Assembly (NCBI GenBank): GCA_024400305.1
Contig: JAKSMX010000018.1
Location: 1-56,177, forward strand
Source of the DNA: Bacteroidales bacterium
GTDB lineage: Bacteria; Bacteroidota; Bacteroidia; Bacteroidales; F082
Reading direction: 5' to 3'
DNA length: 56,177 bases
Shown here one piece after another: positions 26,802 to 37,100 of the stretch. Numbering within the stretch: position 1 is the first letter of the stretch; every line of letters begins with the position of its first letter. The notes beneath the pieces were generated by a model. It did no database searches. It saw only the letters and a list, made by a program, of their open reading frames with translations, and was not told the origin of the DNA. The position numbers and the translations under genes are program-made.

Positions 26802-27740
26802 ATGAAGAAATTATTACTTTCGGCAGCTGTGATGCTGCTTTCGGTCGCAAGTGCTTTTGCGCAGGGAATCGACACCACCTTGGTGGTGAAAAATCACGAA
26901 ATCAAGATTTATGACAATGACGACAGAATCGATGTCAAGGTCTATGAACTCAAAGACGGCGAGAGAATCTTGCAAGATCCCGTCTATGAGAGCCGTTACA
27001 ATTTTGACGGCGAAGAAGGCGACCGCACCGTGACCATCAAGATGCCGCTCAAGAGAGGCAATGGCTCGATGTATCGTGGCGGCGACGACAACGTTGCCAA
27101 GAAGTCGTACAGGCATCACCGCCGTCTTGCGCAGCCGCTCCCGCTCCTTTATTTTAGTTACATGAACATCGGCGACGGTGCTTTTGGCGAGAAGTCAAGT
27201 GCGATACCGCAGCGTCCGGTCTCTTTTGAATGGGGCATGTACTGCCCGGTGACGATATTCACCACCGGCAGGACAACCGTCTTCGGAATGGCCACAGGTC
27301 TCGGATTCAGCAACAGCTACAACCATTTCGACACGAGATATGTCATGAAGAACGATGTGAATGGTGATGTCAACATTTTCACGCTTGAGGATTATACGGA
27401 TGGAAAGTTTGTCGATGCAAAAAAGAGTTACCTGCGCTATTGGAGTTTCCGTCTGCCTCTGACGATGCAGCTCCAGTGGAAGGTCGGGAGACGTCCGCTG
27501 ACGTTGTCGGCCGGTGCAGAAGTCGAGTGGCGTATTGGGATGCGTTCCTTCTCGAAATACGACGGAGAGAAGCATCTCATTGACAGGAAGCTCAGTTACA
27601 AGCCATTCGGATGCAACGCCTTGTTCCAGGTCGGCTATGCGGGGGTGATCCTCTTCACCCGGTTCGGCCTGACCGACATGTTCGGCAGCGACGCTTTCAA
27701 CGCAAACCAGTTCACGGCGGGCATAGGGTTTAATTTTTAG
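26802..27740 (+). CDS. Outer-membrane beta-barrel protein of unknown function
   Basis: A 312-residue exported protein. It has a clear signal peptide (MKKLLLSAAVMLLSVASAFA), then a short polar domain (residues 22-110) with Asp- and Lys-rich strands. About 200 residues of alternating aromatic and polar beta strands follow, ending in NQFTAGIGFNF, a typical barrel C-terminus. I recognise a PorT/OmpW-like general shape but no specific family. It stands downstream of the TolC gene with a 147-base gap and is followed by a tandem repeat array that may fold into a hairpin. Confidence 0.7.
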   Translation: MKKLLLSAAVMLLSVASAFAQGIDTTLVVKNHEIKIYDNDDRIDVKVYELKDGERILQDPVYESRYNFDGEEGDRTVTIKMPLKRGNGSMYRGGDDNVAKKSYRHHRRLAQPLPLLYFSYMNIGDGAFGEKSSAIPQRPVSFEWGMYCPVTIFTTGRTTVFGMATGLGFSNSYNHFDTRYVMKNDVNGDVNIFTLEDYTDGKFVDAKKSYLRYWSFRLPLTMQLQWKVGRRPLTLSAGAEVEWRIGMRSFSKYDGEKHLIDRKLSYKPFGCNALFQVGYAGVILFTRFGLTDMFGSDAFNANQFTAGIGFNF

Positions 27741-27950
27741 AGTGAAGTTTTTAGAGTGAAGAGTGGAGTTTTGAGAGTTTGGAGTGGAGTTTTGAGAGTG
27801 GAGTGTTGGAAACTTCACTCTCAACTCTTCACACTCCAAACTGAAATAAAACTTCACTCTCAACTCTTCACACTCCAAACTGAAATAAAACTTCACTCTC
27901 AACTCTTCACACTCCAAACTGAAATAAAACTTCACACTCCAAACTTTTTT
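27741..27950. repeat. 39-bp tandem repeat array with inverted upstream copies
   Basis: Three full 39-bp units begin at 27813, 27852 and 27891, each CTTCACTCTCAACTCTTCAC followed by ACTCCAAACTGAAATAAAA. A shortened fourth starts at 27930. The preceding 70 bases hold reverse-complement-like copies (GAGTGAAG, GTTTGGAGTGGAGTTTTGAG), so the region can fold on itself. Related sequence lies at 3950-3985, 5715-5750 and 55035-55146. Confidence 0.85.
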
Positions 27951-27952
27951 CG

Positions 27953-27960
27953 TATTTTTG
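27953..27960 (+). promoter_or_regulatory. -7 box for meaB, four bases before the start codon
   Basis: TATTTTTG ends at 27960 and the only sensible start codon is at 27965. Transcription from it would begin at or within a few bases of the ATG, implying a leaderless mRNA. Confidence 0.45.
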
Positions 27961-27964
27961 CGGC

Positions 27965-29077
27965 ATGGAAAACACAGAACATTTCGAGAATCAGAAGCAT
28001 GAGTGGGAGTCGGCGTTACAGGTGACGGGCAGCGGTCAGCCGGCTGTGCAGGTGAACCCTAATGCGTTGGAGCGTCTGAAGGCGAGTCGCCAGCAGCTGC
28101 TCCCTTTGAAGGATTACGTCGAAGGCATCCTTGCCGGCGACATCACAGTTTTAAGCAAGGCGATAACATTGGTCGAGAGTTCGCTTCCGGTGCATCAGAA
28201 GCTTGCGCAGGAAATCATAGCGGAGTGCATACCGCACAGCGGCCGGGCGTTGCGTCTCGGCATCACCGGCGTTCCGGGTGCGGGGAAGAGCACGTTCATC
28301 GAGGCGTTGGGCATGGAATTGGTGCATCGTGGCAAGAAAGTGGCTGTGCTCGCCATCGACCCGAGCAGCCAGCGTTCCAAGGGCAGCATCCTCGGCGACA
28401 AGACGCGCATGGAGGAGCTCTCGCAGCAGCGCAACGCCTACATCCGCCCGTCGGCGTCGGCGGGGACACTCGGCGGCGTGGCGCGAAAGACCCGCGAGGC
28501 GATAATACTGTGCGAGGCCGCCGGCTTCGACACCATCATCGTGGAGACCGTCGGCGTCGGGCAGAGCGAGACGGCGGTGTATTCGATGGTCGATTACTTC
28601 CTATTAATATTAATAGGTGGGGCGGGCGACGAGCTTCAGGGAATAAAACGCGGAATCATGGAGATGGCCGACGGCATCGTCGTGAACAAGGCCGACGGCG
28701 ACAACGTGAGCCGCGCCAACAGAGCGGCGGCGGAGATAAAGAACGCCGTGCATCTCTTCCCGCCGTCGGAGTCGGGACAGGAGGTGAAGGTGACGACATG
28801 CTCCGCCCTCACGCATTTCAACGTGCCGGAGGTGTGGGACATGGTCGAAAATCATGTCAGCAACATCAGGAAGTCGGGCTATCTCGACGAGAAACGCGCC
28901 AACCAGGATGTTCAGATGATGCTCGACACTATTGAAAACACCTTGAAGTCGGACTTTTACGAAAACGCCACGGTGAAAGAAATGCTTCATTTGGTTGAAA
29001 ACGATGTCGAGAACAAGCGGATGAGCGCATACGAAGGTGCGCGACGGCTGTTGGAAGCATATAAGGTTAAAAGATAA
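27965..29077 (+). CDS. meaB: Methylmalonyl-CoA mutase-associated GTPase MeaB
   Basis: A 370-residue G3E-family GTPase that protects and reloads adenosylcobalamin in methylmalonyl-CoA mutase, part of the succinate-propionate route common in Bacteroidales. Walker A is GVPGAGKST at about 102-110. The DPSSQRSKGSILGDKTRM switch region and ETVGVGQSE are hallmark MeaB/ArgK motifs, and VVNKADGDN supplies the guanine-specificity NKxD. A helical N-terminal region and a C-terminal dimerisation arm fit the usual length. The mutase genes themselves are not in the window. Confidence 0.96.
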   Translation: MENTEHFENQKHEWESALQVTGSGQPAVQVNPNALERLKASRQQLLPLKDYVEGILAGDITVLSKAITLVESSLPVHQKLAQEIIAECIPHSGRALRLGITGVPGAGKSTFIEALGMELVHRGKKVAVLAIDPSSQRSKGSILGDKTRMEELSQQRNAYIRPSASAGTLGGVARKTREAIILCEAAGFDTIIVETVGVGQSETAVYSMVDYFLLILIGGAGDELQGIKRGIMEMADGIVVNKADGDNVSRANRAAAEIKNAVHLFPPSESGQEVKVTTCSALTHFNVPEVWDMVENHVSNIRKSGYLDEKRANQDVQMMLDTIENTLKSDFYENATVKEMLHLVENDVENKRMSAYEGARRLLEAYKVKR

Positions 29078-29165
29078 GAGAGGAGATTTAGAGAGCGAGG
29101 TGCCTGTAAGGCACTATTTCAATAACCGGGTACATGGAGGCGAAGCCGACATGTGCCCGGCAGCG
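29078..29165 (+). repeat. Composite repeat with two hairpins after meaB
   Basis: A GATAAGAGAGGAGATTTAGA tract overlaps the end of meaB. Hairpin 1 is GTGCC-TGTAA-GGCAC (29100-29114). Hairpin 2 has arms CCGGGTACATG / CATGTGCCCGG (29126-29160) around an inner GGC-GAA-GCC stem flanked by symmetrical GA pairs. Degenerate and half copies occur at 24007-24070 and 22679-22698. No gene is visible between here and glnA; the rest of the gap is AT-rich promoter DNA. Confidence 0.8.
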
Positions 29166-29297
29166 GAGAAGAAAAAATAATCATTATGAAACCTGTTTAA
29201 AATGAAATATTCCGATACACCTTATATAGTATTTAGCCCTTTTTGAAAAATGTTGAAAAAATGTTGAAAAAAATGTTTTTCATATAAATATTTTGTA

Positions 29298-29305
29298 TAG
29301 TTTTG
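29298..29305 (+). promoter_or_regulatory. -7 box for glnA
   Basis: TAGTTTTG fits TAnnTTTG, 64 bases before the start of the glutamine synthetase gene, downstream of a strongly A/T-rich stretch. Confidence 0.5.
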
Positions 29306-29369
29306 TTGCCGCTAAATTAGACTTAAAATAATTTAATTTTTTTAATAAAAACAGTTTACAAAACAAGTC

Positions 29370-30881
29370 ATGGACTCAAGAATTCAAATGAACCCGAACC
29401 TGCTCGTCCGCTATCTTCAGAAGCCGGCGGCAGAATTCACGAAGGCGGACATCATTCGCTATTGTGAAGAAAATGAAGTTGAATTTGTCAATTTCCATTA
29501 TTGTGGCTGGGACGGCAAGCTCAAGACACTGAACTTCGTCATCCACAGCGCCGAACATTTAGACAGCATCCTGTCGGCGGGCGAACGCGTTGACGGCTCG
29601 AGCCTCTTCCCGTTCATCGAGGCGGGCAAGTCGGACCTCTATGTGGTGCCGAAATTCAAGACGGCGTTTCGCAATCCTTTCACGGAAATCCCCACTGTTG
29701 ACATCCTCTGCTCGTTCTACAACCGCGACGGCGAGCCGTTCGAGAGCTCACCCGAGTACATCCTCCGCAAGGCACACCGCGTGTTCCAAGAGACGACGGG
29801 CATGACGATGGAGACGATGGGCGAACTCGAATACTACATCATAGCCGAAGACGAAGGCGTCTATGAGGTGCCCGACCAGAGAGGCTATCATGAAAGTGCC
29901 CCGTTCAACAAGTTCACGGATTTCCGCGTGGAGGCGATGCGGCTCATCGCACAGGCCGGCGGCCTGATCAAATACGGACACTCGGAGGTCGGAAACTTCA
30001 CGCATGACGGAAAGGTCTATGAACAGAACGAGATAGAGTTCCTCCCGACAAACATCGAAGACGCCGCCGACCAGCTCGTCATCGCCAAATGGATCATGCG
30101 CCAGCTCGCATACCAGTACGGCGTGACGTTCACCCTGGCTCCGAAGATCACCGTGGGCAAGGCCGGAAGCGGCCTCCACGTGCACTGCAAGTTCACCAAG
30201 GACGGCAGGTCGATGATGGTGGAGAACGGCGAACTCACCGACGTCGCGAAGAAAGCCATCGCCGGTTACATGATGGCCGGCACCTCACTCCCGGCATTCG
30301 GCAACCCCAACCCGCTGTCATTCATGAGATTGGTTCCTCACCAGGAGGCGCCGACATCACTCTGCTGGTCGTTCTCCAACAGAAGTGCGTTGGTCCGCGT
30401 CCCGCTCGGATGGATCAACAACGGAAAAGACATGGTCGCGAACTGCAACCCGCTCGAGAAGAACTCGGGCCGTGACTTCAGCGACAAGCAGACCTTCGAA
30501 TGGCGCGCCTCGGACGGCTGCGCCGACATGTACCTCCTCATGGCGGCACTCTGCGCAGCGGCCCGCTATGGCATGGAATGCCCTGATTCTCTCGCAGTTG
30601 CAGAGAAAACATACGTTGGTCTCGGTGTCAATATCCATGACGACAAGAACAAGAACGTGGCGGCGGCACTCGAACAGCTCCCGGACTCATGCGTCAGGGC
30701 GGCGGAGGAACTCGAAAAAGACCGCGAAATCTACACCGCCAAGGGCGTGTTCTCGGAAAGCATCATCGACTACCTCATCAAGTATTTGAGAGACTTCAAT
30801 GACGCCAACTTGAGAGCCGAACTCGGCAACGACACTGAAAAGATAATGAAGCTCGTGAACGACAACATTCACGTCGGCTAA
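29370..30881 (+). CDS. glnA: Glutamine synthetase, type I
   Basis: A 503-residue enzyme that makes glutamine from glutamate, ammonia and ATP. The beta-grasp N-terminal domain includes VEFVNFHYCGWDGKLKTLNF and the VDGSSLFPFIEAGKSDLYVV motif. Metal and substrate residues appear in METMGELEYYI, EVGNFTHDGKVYEQNEIEF, GKAGSGLHVH (263-272) and LPAFGNPNPLSFMRLVPHQE. The NPxxFMRLVPxxEAP stretch is degenerate compared with adenylylation-controlled enzymes, so I see no regulatory tyrosine loop. It stands alone, with its own promoter and a long gap after it. Confidence 0.95.
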   Translation: MDSRIQMNPNLLVRYLQKPAAEFTKADIIRYCEENEVEFVNFHYCGWDGKLKTLNFVIHSAEHLDSILSAGERVDGSSLFPFIEAGKSDLYVVPKFKTAFRNPFTEIPTVDILCSFYNRDGEPFESSPEYILRKAHRVFQETTGMTMETMGELEYYIIAEDEGVYEVPDQRGYHESAPFNKFTDFRVEAMRLIAQAGGLIKYGHSEVGNFTHDGKVYEQNEIEFLPTNIEDAADQLVIAKWIMRQLAYQYGVTFTLAPKITVGKAGSGLHVHCKFTKDGRSMMVENGELTDVAKKAIAGYMMAGTSLPAFGNPNPLSFMRLVPHQEAPTSLCWSFSNRSALVRVPLGWINNGKDMVANCNPLEKNSGRDFSDKQTFEWRASDGCADMYLLMAALCAAARYGMECPDSLAVAEKTYVGLGVNIHDDKNKNVAAALEQLPDSCVRAAEELEKDREIYTAKGVFSESIIDYLIKYLRDFNDANLRAELGNDTEKIMKLVNDNIHVG

Positions 30882-30956
30882 TTTAGAATTAGTATAAATA
30901 GCATAAATGTTGATAAATTTTTGAAAAAAAATAGTCAAACTTATCAAAAAACTGCG

Positions 30957-31064
30957 TACATTTGCGGGTTATTATGCAAAAAAGAATGTACACGGTTATG
31001 AATAAACGTATATGCTTGAAATATAATAATTTAAAATGCGATAAGATAATGCCGTCATGCGGCA
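30957..31064 (+). promoter_or_regulatory. Promoter and leader hairpin of the first giant adhesin gene
   Basis: The -7 box TACATTTG lies at 30957-30964. The roughly 140-base leader contains a small hairpin TGCCG-TCATG-CGGCA at 31050-31064 and is otherwise AT-rich. No short open frame in it looks coding. No clear terminator for glnA is seen in the 230-base gap. Confidence 0.45.
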
Positions 31065-31112
31065 AGACTTATATAGATAATTAACTTACTTATTAACAAA
31101 TTCATTAAAATT

Positions 31113-34100
31113 ATGAGTAAAAAACTTATTTTATTCTTAATGTTAGCTATCTTCGGCAGCACAAACCTGCTGAAGGCAGATGAGATTACGATTGGTGACC
31201 CTACCGGGACAACCACCAACCCGTATTATCCAGTGTACTCGCTGTACAACTATTCATTTACTCAGCAAATCTACACCGCTGAGGAAATCGGTATGGCAGG
31301 TACAATCAATTCATTCACGATGTGGCTCAAGAACACATCAAGCAACCCGCGCAGCGTTCAGATTTACATGAAGAACGTCAGCAAGGCGGCTTTCGGTAGC
31401 TTGACAGACTGGGTGCCGATGTCGGCAGCAGACCTCGTCGCCACAGGAACAATCAACAATGGTGTTTCGACTCCAGAAGCAGTCACATTCACCCTCGCCA
31501 CACCATTCGAATATGATGGCGAAAGCAACCTTGTCATCTGCTTCGCAGACGTGACAGGTGCATGGGCAAGCGGTGCGGCAGGTGTCACCTTCGGAAGTTC
31601 GTCAGACCCTGTAAGAACTCTGTACATTTACAGAGATGCCAGCGCATTCGATATCGCAAATCCTGGAACAGCCAATAACGGTGACACATACAGAAACGTT
31701 GTCATGCTTGACATCACACCGGCAGGTGGTTCAATCGTCGTCACTCCTGAAATATTGAACGTTGAAAGACCTAACAACGCATGGATGGAACCGGCCTGCA
31801 TCAATTTGAAGAACACCAACCCTGAAGATATGGTTGTTTCGACAAGCTTCGTCACATATCCTGAAAAGTTCGACGCTTCAACAATGCTTAACAACTACGA
31901 ACTTGGTTACAAGGAAGACGTGAACGTCGAAATCAAGCCGGCAGCAGGTGCTACAGGTACAGTTGAAGCCGTGATGGGTGTCACATTCAACGCACAGGAG
32001 AAAGACATGGTGCTTGCCACAGTCAACGCTGACTTCTACACAGCAGTGCAGCCTGATGTGGTTGAGTTCGCAAAGGTAATCGGAATGTCAGCAACAGAGG
32101 CTCCGTCATTTGCAACACTTCACCACAACTACAACCTGCCTAACGCAATTGAAGGCGGCAAGGACGCTGTCTATAAATTCACCACAACAGGTTACAAACA
32201 GTTCAACGCAGACATCACAGCAGGTCACTTCGCACTCTACACAGCCGCACAGCCGAAAGCTGACAACGCCATCATGGAAGGTGCATCATTCACAAACGTG
32301 ACACTTGCAGCAGGTACATACTATATCGTTGCTGAAGCAGCCAATGCGTTCACACTCAATGTGAACATCACAGACTTCCCTCCGTTGGCAGACGCTCCTG
32401 TCCTCGTTTCACCAGCAAACATGGCACAGGAAGTTTCCGTGACACCTACACTCCAATGGACACTCCCGGAAGGCACAGTCGAATACAGAGTCCTTGTCGG
32501 TACAGCTTACAATCTTCCTGCAGCAACTTCAGTCGCTATTGACTGGACAACAGAACTCGCGACAAGCTGCACACTCCCGGAACTCTACGGTGCTACACAG
32601 TACTTCTGGCGCGTTGACGCACGCGGCGCCGACGGCACAGTGATGAGCAGCGAGAAATGGGGCTTCACGACAACAATCGCAGCTCCTACACACCTCGAGG
32701 CTGACGACTACACAATCTTCGAGGGCGACAACGTCCAGCTCGAATGGAAGGGCGGCGTGTCAACAGGCTTTGAAGGCGAAATCACAGTGAGCGACGGCAC
32801 AGCAACAGACAGCTACGTCCCTGTCTATGGCCTTTACACAGACGCCTACCTGAAGTGCAACATCGTCTATCCTGCCGAAATGCTCGCAGAGATGGAAGGC
32901 GGCGAAATCACAAGCATGAAGTTCTACCTCTCAACACCTGCATCAGCAGCATGGGATCCGGCACACTTCGTGGTCTATATGATGGAAGTCCCGGGAACGA
33001 CAGTCTCGGCTTTCACAGAACCTGAAAACGCAACAATCGTTTACGAAGGCTCACTCAACGGCACAGGTTCAGAAATGGTCGTCACACTCGACACACCATT
33101 TGAATATGAAGGCGGCAACCTCCTCGTCGGTGTCAACAACACAGTCATCGGCACATACAAGTCATGCTCATTCTACGGTACAACCGTAAGCGGTGCATCA
33201 GTGCAGGGTTACAGCTACAGCTCACTCAGCGCAATCACACCTACACAGCGTAACTTCATCCCTAAGACCACATTCGTCTGCGGCGATGCAAAGGGCTCTG
33301 TCAACGACCGTTCATTCTTGGGCTTCAACCTCTATGACAATGACGTGAAAGTCAACAGCTCACTCATCACAGAGAAGAAATACAACGTTTCAGGTCTTAC
33401 ATATAATATGGATGGCCACCACTTCGCAGTGACAGCAGTCCACTCGGAAGGCGAATCAGGTTATTCAAACATCGCAAACGTCAAGGTTTCAGGCAACGGT
33501 TACGCCAACGGTCATGTCTATGACATCGACGGTGTCACACCTCTCGAAGACATCACAGTCATGTTCAACGGCCAGGATGAGTTCGGCGACGACGTCGAAT
33601 ATACAGCAACGACAAACGCTTCAGGTTACTACTACACAGAACTGAAGGCCGGTAACTACATCGCAAAGACAGTCCATCCGGAGTTCACAAGCGTGGCGGC
33701 TGAAACTGTCATCACTTACGCAACACTGACAACAACAGACTTCATCCTCCACGAGAACTACAACCCGGCGGGCGCAGTCGTAGCGGAAGAGGTTAACGAG
33801 ACAATGGCGAAGGTGTCATGGTCACTCGGCTCAATGCCAGGACCTGGCGGCAACGGCGACGAGTTCTACTTCAGCTTCGAAAACGACCTCGAAGGCTGGA
33901 CGAACATCGACAACGACGGCGACGGCCACATGTGGTACCACAGCTCTGAAGCCAGCAACCACAGCACATTGGCAGTCACATCACACACAGGCCTCGGCCA
34001 CGTGATGGGCGAGTCATACTGCAACGCAACATGGGCGGCACTCTTCCCGGATGACTACATGGTGACACCTGAGAAATACAACATCGGCGGCAGCTCAGTG

Positions 34101-37100
34101 TTCTCATTCTGGGCATGCGCACAGGATGTCAACTACCCGGCTGAACACTTCGGAGTTGCAATCTCAACAGCAAGCAACACAAGCGCAGCCGACTTCACCA
34201 CAATCGCTGAATGGACACTCACAGCAAAGGGTGACAGAACATTCAGAAAGGCCGAGGCAAAAGACAAGGTGCGCGGCGAGAACACACGCGAAGGCGTATG
34301 GTACAATTATGTTGTTGACCTCAGCGCATACGCAGGCCAGCAGGCTTGGATCGCAATCCGCCACTTCAACTGCTCAGACCAGTTCATGATGTGCGTCGAT
34401 GACGCAGAAATGAGCAACGCAGCAGGAAAGGGCGGCCGCTCACTCCAGTACTACACAGTATATCGCCAGAAGGCAATGGAAGAAGGCGCAACAACAATGA
34501 TCCCTGAAGAAGAACGCGTCAAGGAAGTCATCAACCCGACATGCACAGACACAGCATACGTTGACTTCAACTGGGGCAACATGGAGACAGGCGTCTATCA
34601 GTACGGCGTACAGGTCACTTATGCCGGCAACCACAACCCGTCACGTGAAATGCAGACACTCATCGAAGAAGGCTTCGAGGGCGGCGCAATGCCTGAAGGC
34701 TGGACTTCAGATAGCTGGACAGTCGGTACAGGTACTGATTCTAACGTTACAACTGCCGCTAACGGCTCATATAACGCACGCTGCACCATTCATTCAGGAA
34801 CATCATATCTTATCACGCCTGTCATGGATTTGAGTGGTGCAGAATCAGGAACATTGACATTCAATGTCGTGAATCCAAACTATTATGGTGATATTGATGA
34901 GTTGGGAGTTTACTACCGTGTTGCAGGCGGCGACTGGAATGAACTCTATTACAATGTTGATGAACATGCAACATGGACACCGGTCACAGTCGAACTTTCC
35001 GGTTTCGCAAGCGACTATCAGATTGGCTTCAGAATGTTAAGCCACTGGGGTCACGGTCTCGGCATCGATGATGTGATTGTTGCTGCAGAAATCAGCGGAG
35101 CGGATTCACCTGTGACAGGAATCGTATGGTCTAACATGCTCGGCAAGAACATGGACATGACACTCAACCTCGCCGTCACAGCCAGCAACATGGGCGATGT
35201 CCGCGGCGCATACGTCACGATGACAAACATCAGCGAAGAATATGCAGGTATCGTCTATGAGGCAGAACTTGACTCAACAGGCCTTTACACATTCGAAGGC
35301 TTCCGCAAGGGTAACTACATGGTGACAGTCGAATGCCCGATGTACGCAACATTCACGGAAGAAGCGGCATTCTGGGGTGACCAGACATACAACGTAGCCC
35401 TCGCAGAAGACCTCGCACCGGTCCTGAACCTCGCAGTGTCAAGCACAGGCTGGGCACATTGGACAGCACCTCTCGGCAATGTTGACCACTACCAGGTGAT
35501 GATGAACAACGTCTCACAGGGTGAAACGGAAATGAACGGCATCCAGCTCGATGTCACAGGTCTCGCAGAAAACCAGACATACACGGCAAAGGTCGCCGCA
35601 GTCTATGCAACAGGCATGAGCACATGGGAGACAGCCACATTCACATACAAGGCCTGCGACAACTTCGATTCAGGCATTGAAAACCTCAACGCATTCGCAG
35701 ACTGCATGGATGTCACGTTCTCATGGGGCAGCGGCGTCCCGACACCTACACCGGGTGAAGGCGACGAGTTCTTCGAGGAATTCGAGACAGGCGCAACCCC
35801 AGCTGGTTGGTCAACCATCGACGCTGACGGCGACGGCTTCAACTGGCAGCCGGCATCAGTCTTGATGGCAGGTTACCTCATCCCGGCACACGGCGGTGCG
35901 GACTGCTTCTCATCACAGAGCTACGACGCCAGCTACGGCGCACTCACACCTGACAACTATCTCGTATCACCAAAAGTGAAGATCACTACAGGCTCTGAAT
36001 TCAGCTTCTGGGCATGCGCTCAGGATCCGGACTATGCAGCAGAACACTATGGTGTCGCCATCTCAACGACGACAGCCACAGCAGGCGCATTCACCACAAT
36101 CGCTGAATGGACAATGACAGCCAAGGAAACAGCCGGCGCAGGCGCTTACATGTCGAGAGACGGCAAGGGCACACGCGAAGGCAACTGGTATCAGAAGACC
36201 GTTGACCTCAGCAGCTACGCAGGTCAGGAAGTCTATATCGCCATCCGCCACTTCAACTGCACAGACATGTTCTACATCAACGTTGACGACGCACGCCTCC
36301 AGATCTCAGGCGCACCGGTGCCGCCACCGACAGGCGATGTCACAATCGTCCTCAATGCTGACGATGTCTGGGGAGACGGCTCAGGTTACCAGATGCTTCT
36401 CGACAACACACACTCACTCTATGGCACAACAATTCCTACAACTGGCGCACTCAGCATGAACTGCTCAGGCAACGAGGCTATCTACGCCCAGTTCAGCCAC
36501 AAGATCCCGGTCAACGCCGACGGCAACTGCTCAACACAGAACATGGTCTGCGGCAACAGCGTGAGCCTCACGATCCCGGCAGGCACATACGACTGGTGCA
36601 TCACCAACCCGACACCGGGCGACCGTATCTGGATCGCTTCAGCAAACGGCACAATCGGCGGACGTTACGATGACTACACATTCGAAGGCGGAAAGACATA
36701 CACATTCCACATTTATCTCGGCGGCAACGGCAACGATGCCACAGACCTCACGATCAGCGGCGGCAAGAGCGCACAGCCTAAGATGGCTGTCGAAAGCAAC
36801 GACTGCAAGAACATCAGCGACGTCGTTGTCATCAACGGCAACCGTGACGATTACCTCCAGTACTGCACAGAGACTTATTCCGGCGCAGTCGGCACAGGCG
36901 GCGGTCAGGTCTGGTGGGCAAACGCCTACACACCGGCCCAGCTCACAGCTCACAACGGCAAGAAGATCACCAAGGTCGGCCAGTGGGTCTCAGCTCCTGA
37001 CATGTACGGCAACATCTACGACGGCACATATAATGTCGAAGTCTATGTCGGCGGCAGCACCTCGGCTCCTGGCACACTCGTTGCCTCGGCTTCACAGTAC

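Noticed and set aside
27813-27950. Regular 39-bp repeats as a CRISPR array
   Set aside because: The units are directly contiguous with no unique spacers, and no cas gene is in the window.
30882-31112. tRNA or riboswitch in the leader of the adhesin genes
   Set aside because: Only a 5-bp hairpin is present; no cloverleaf or conserved riboswitch core could be drawn.
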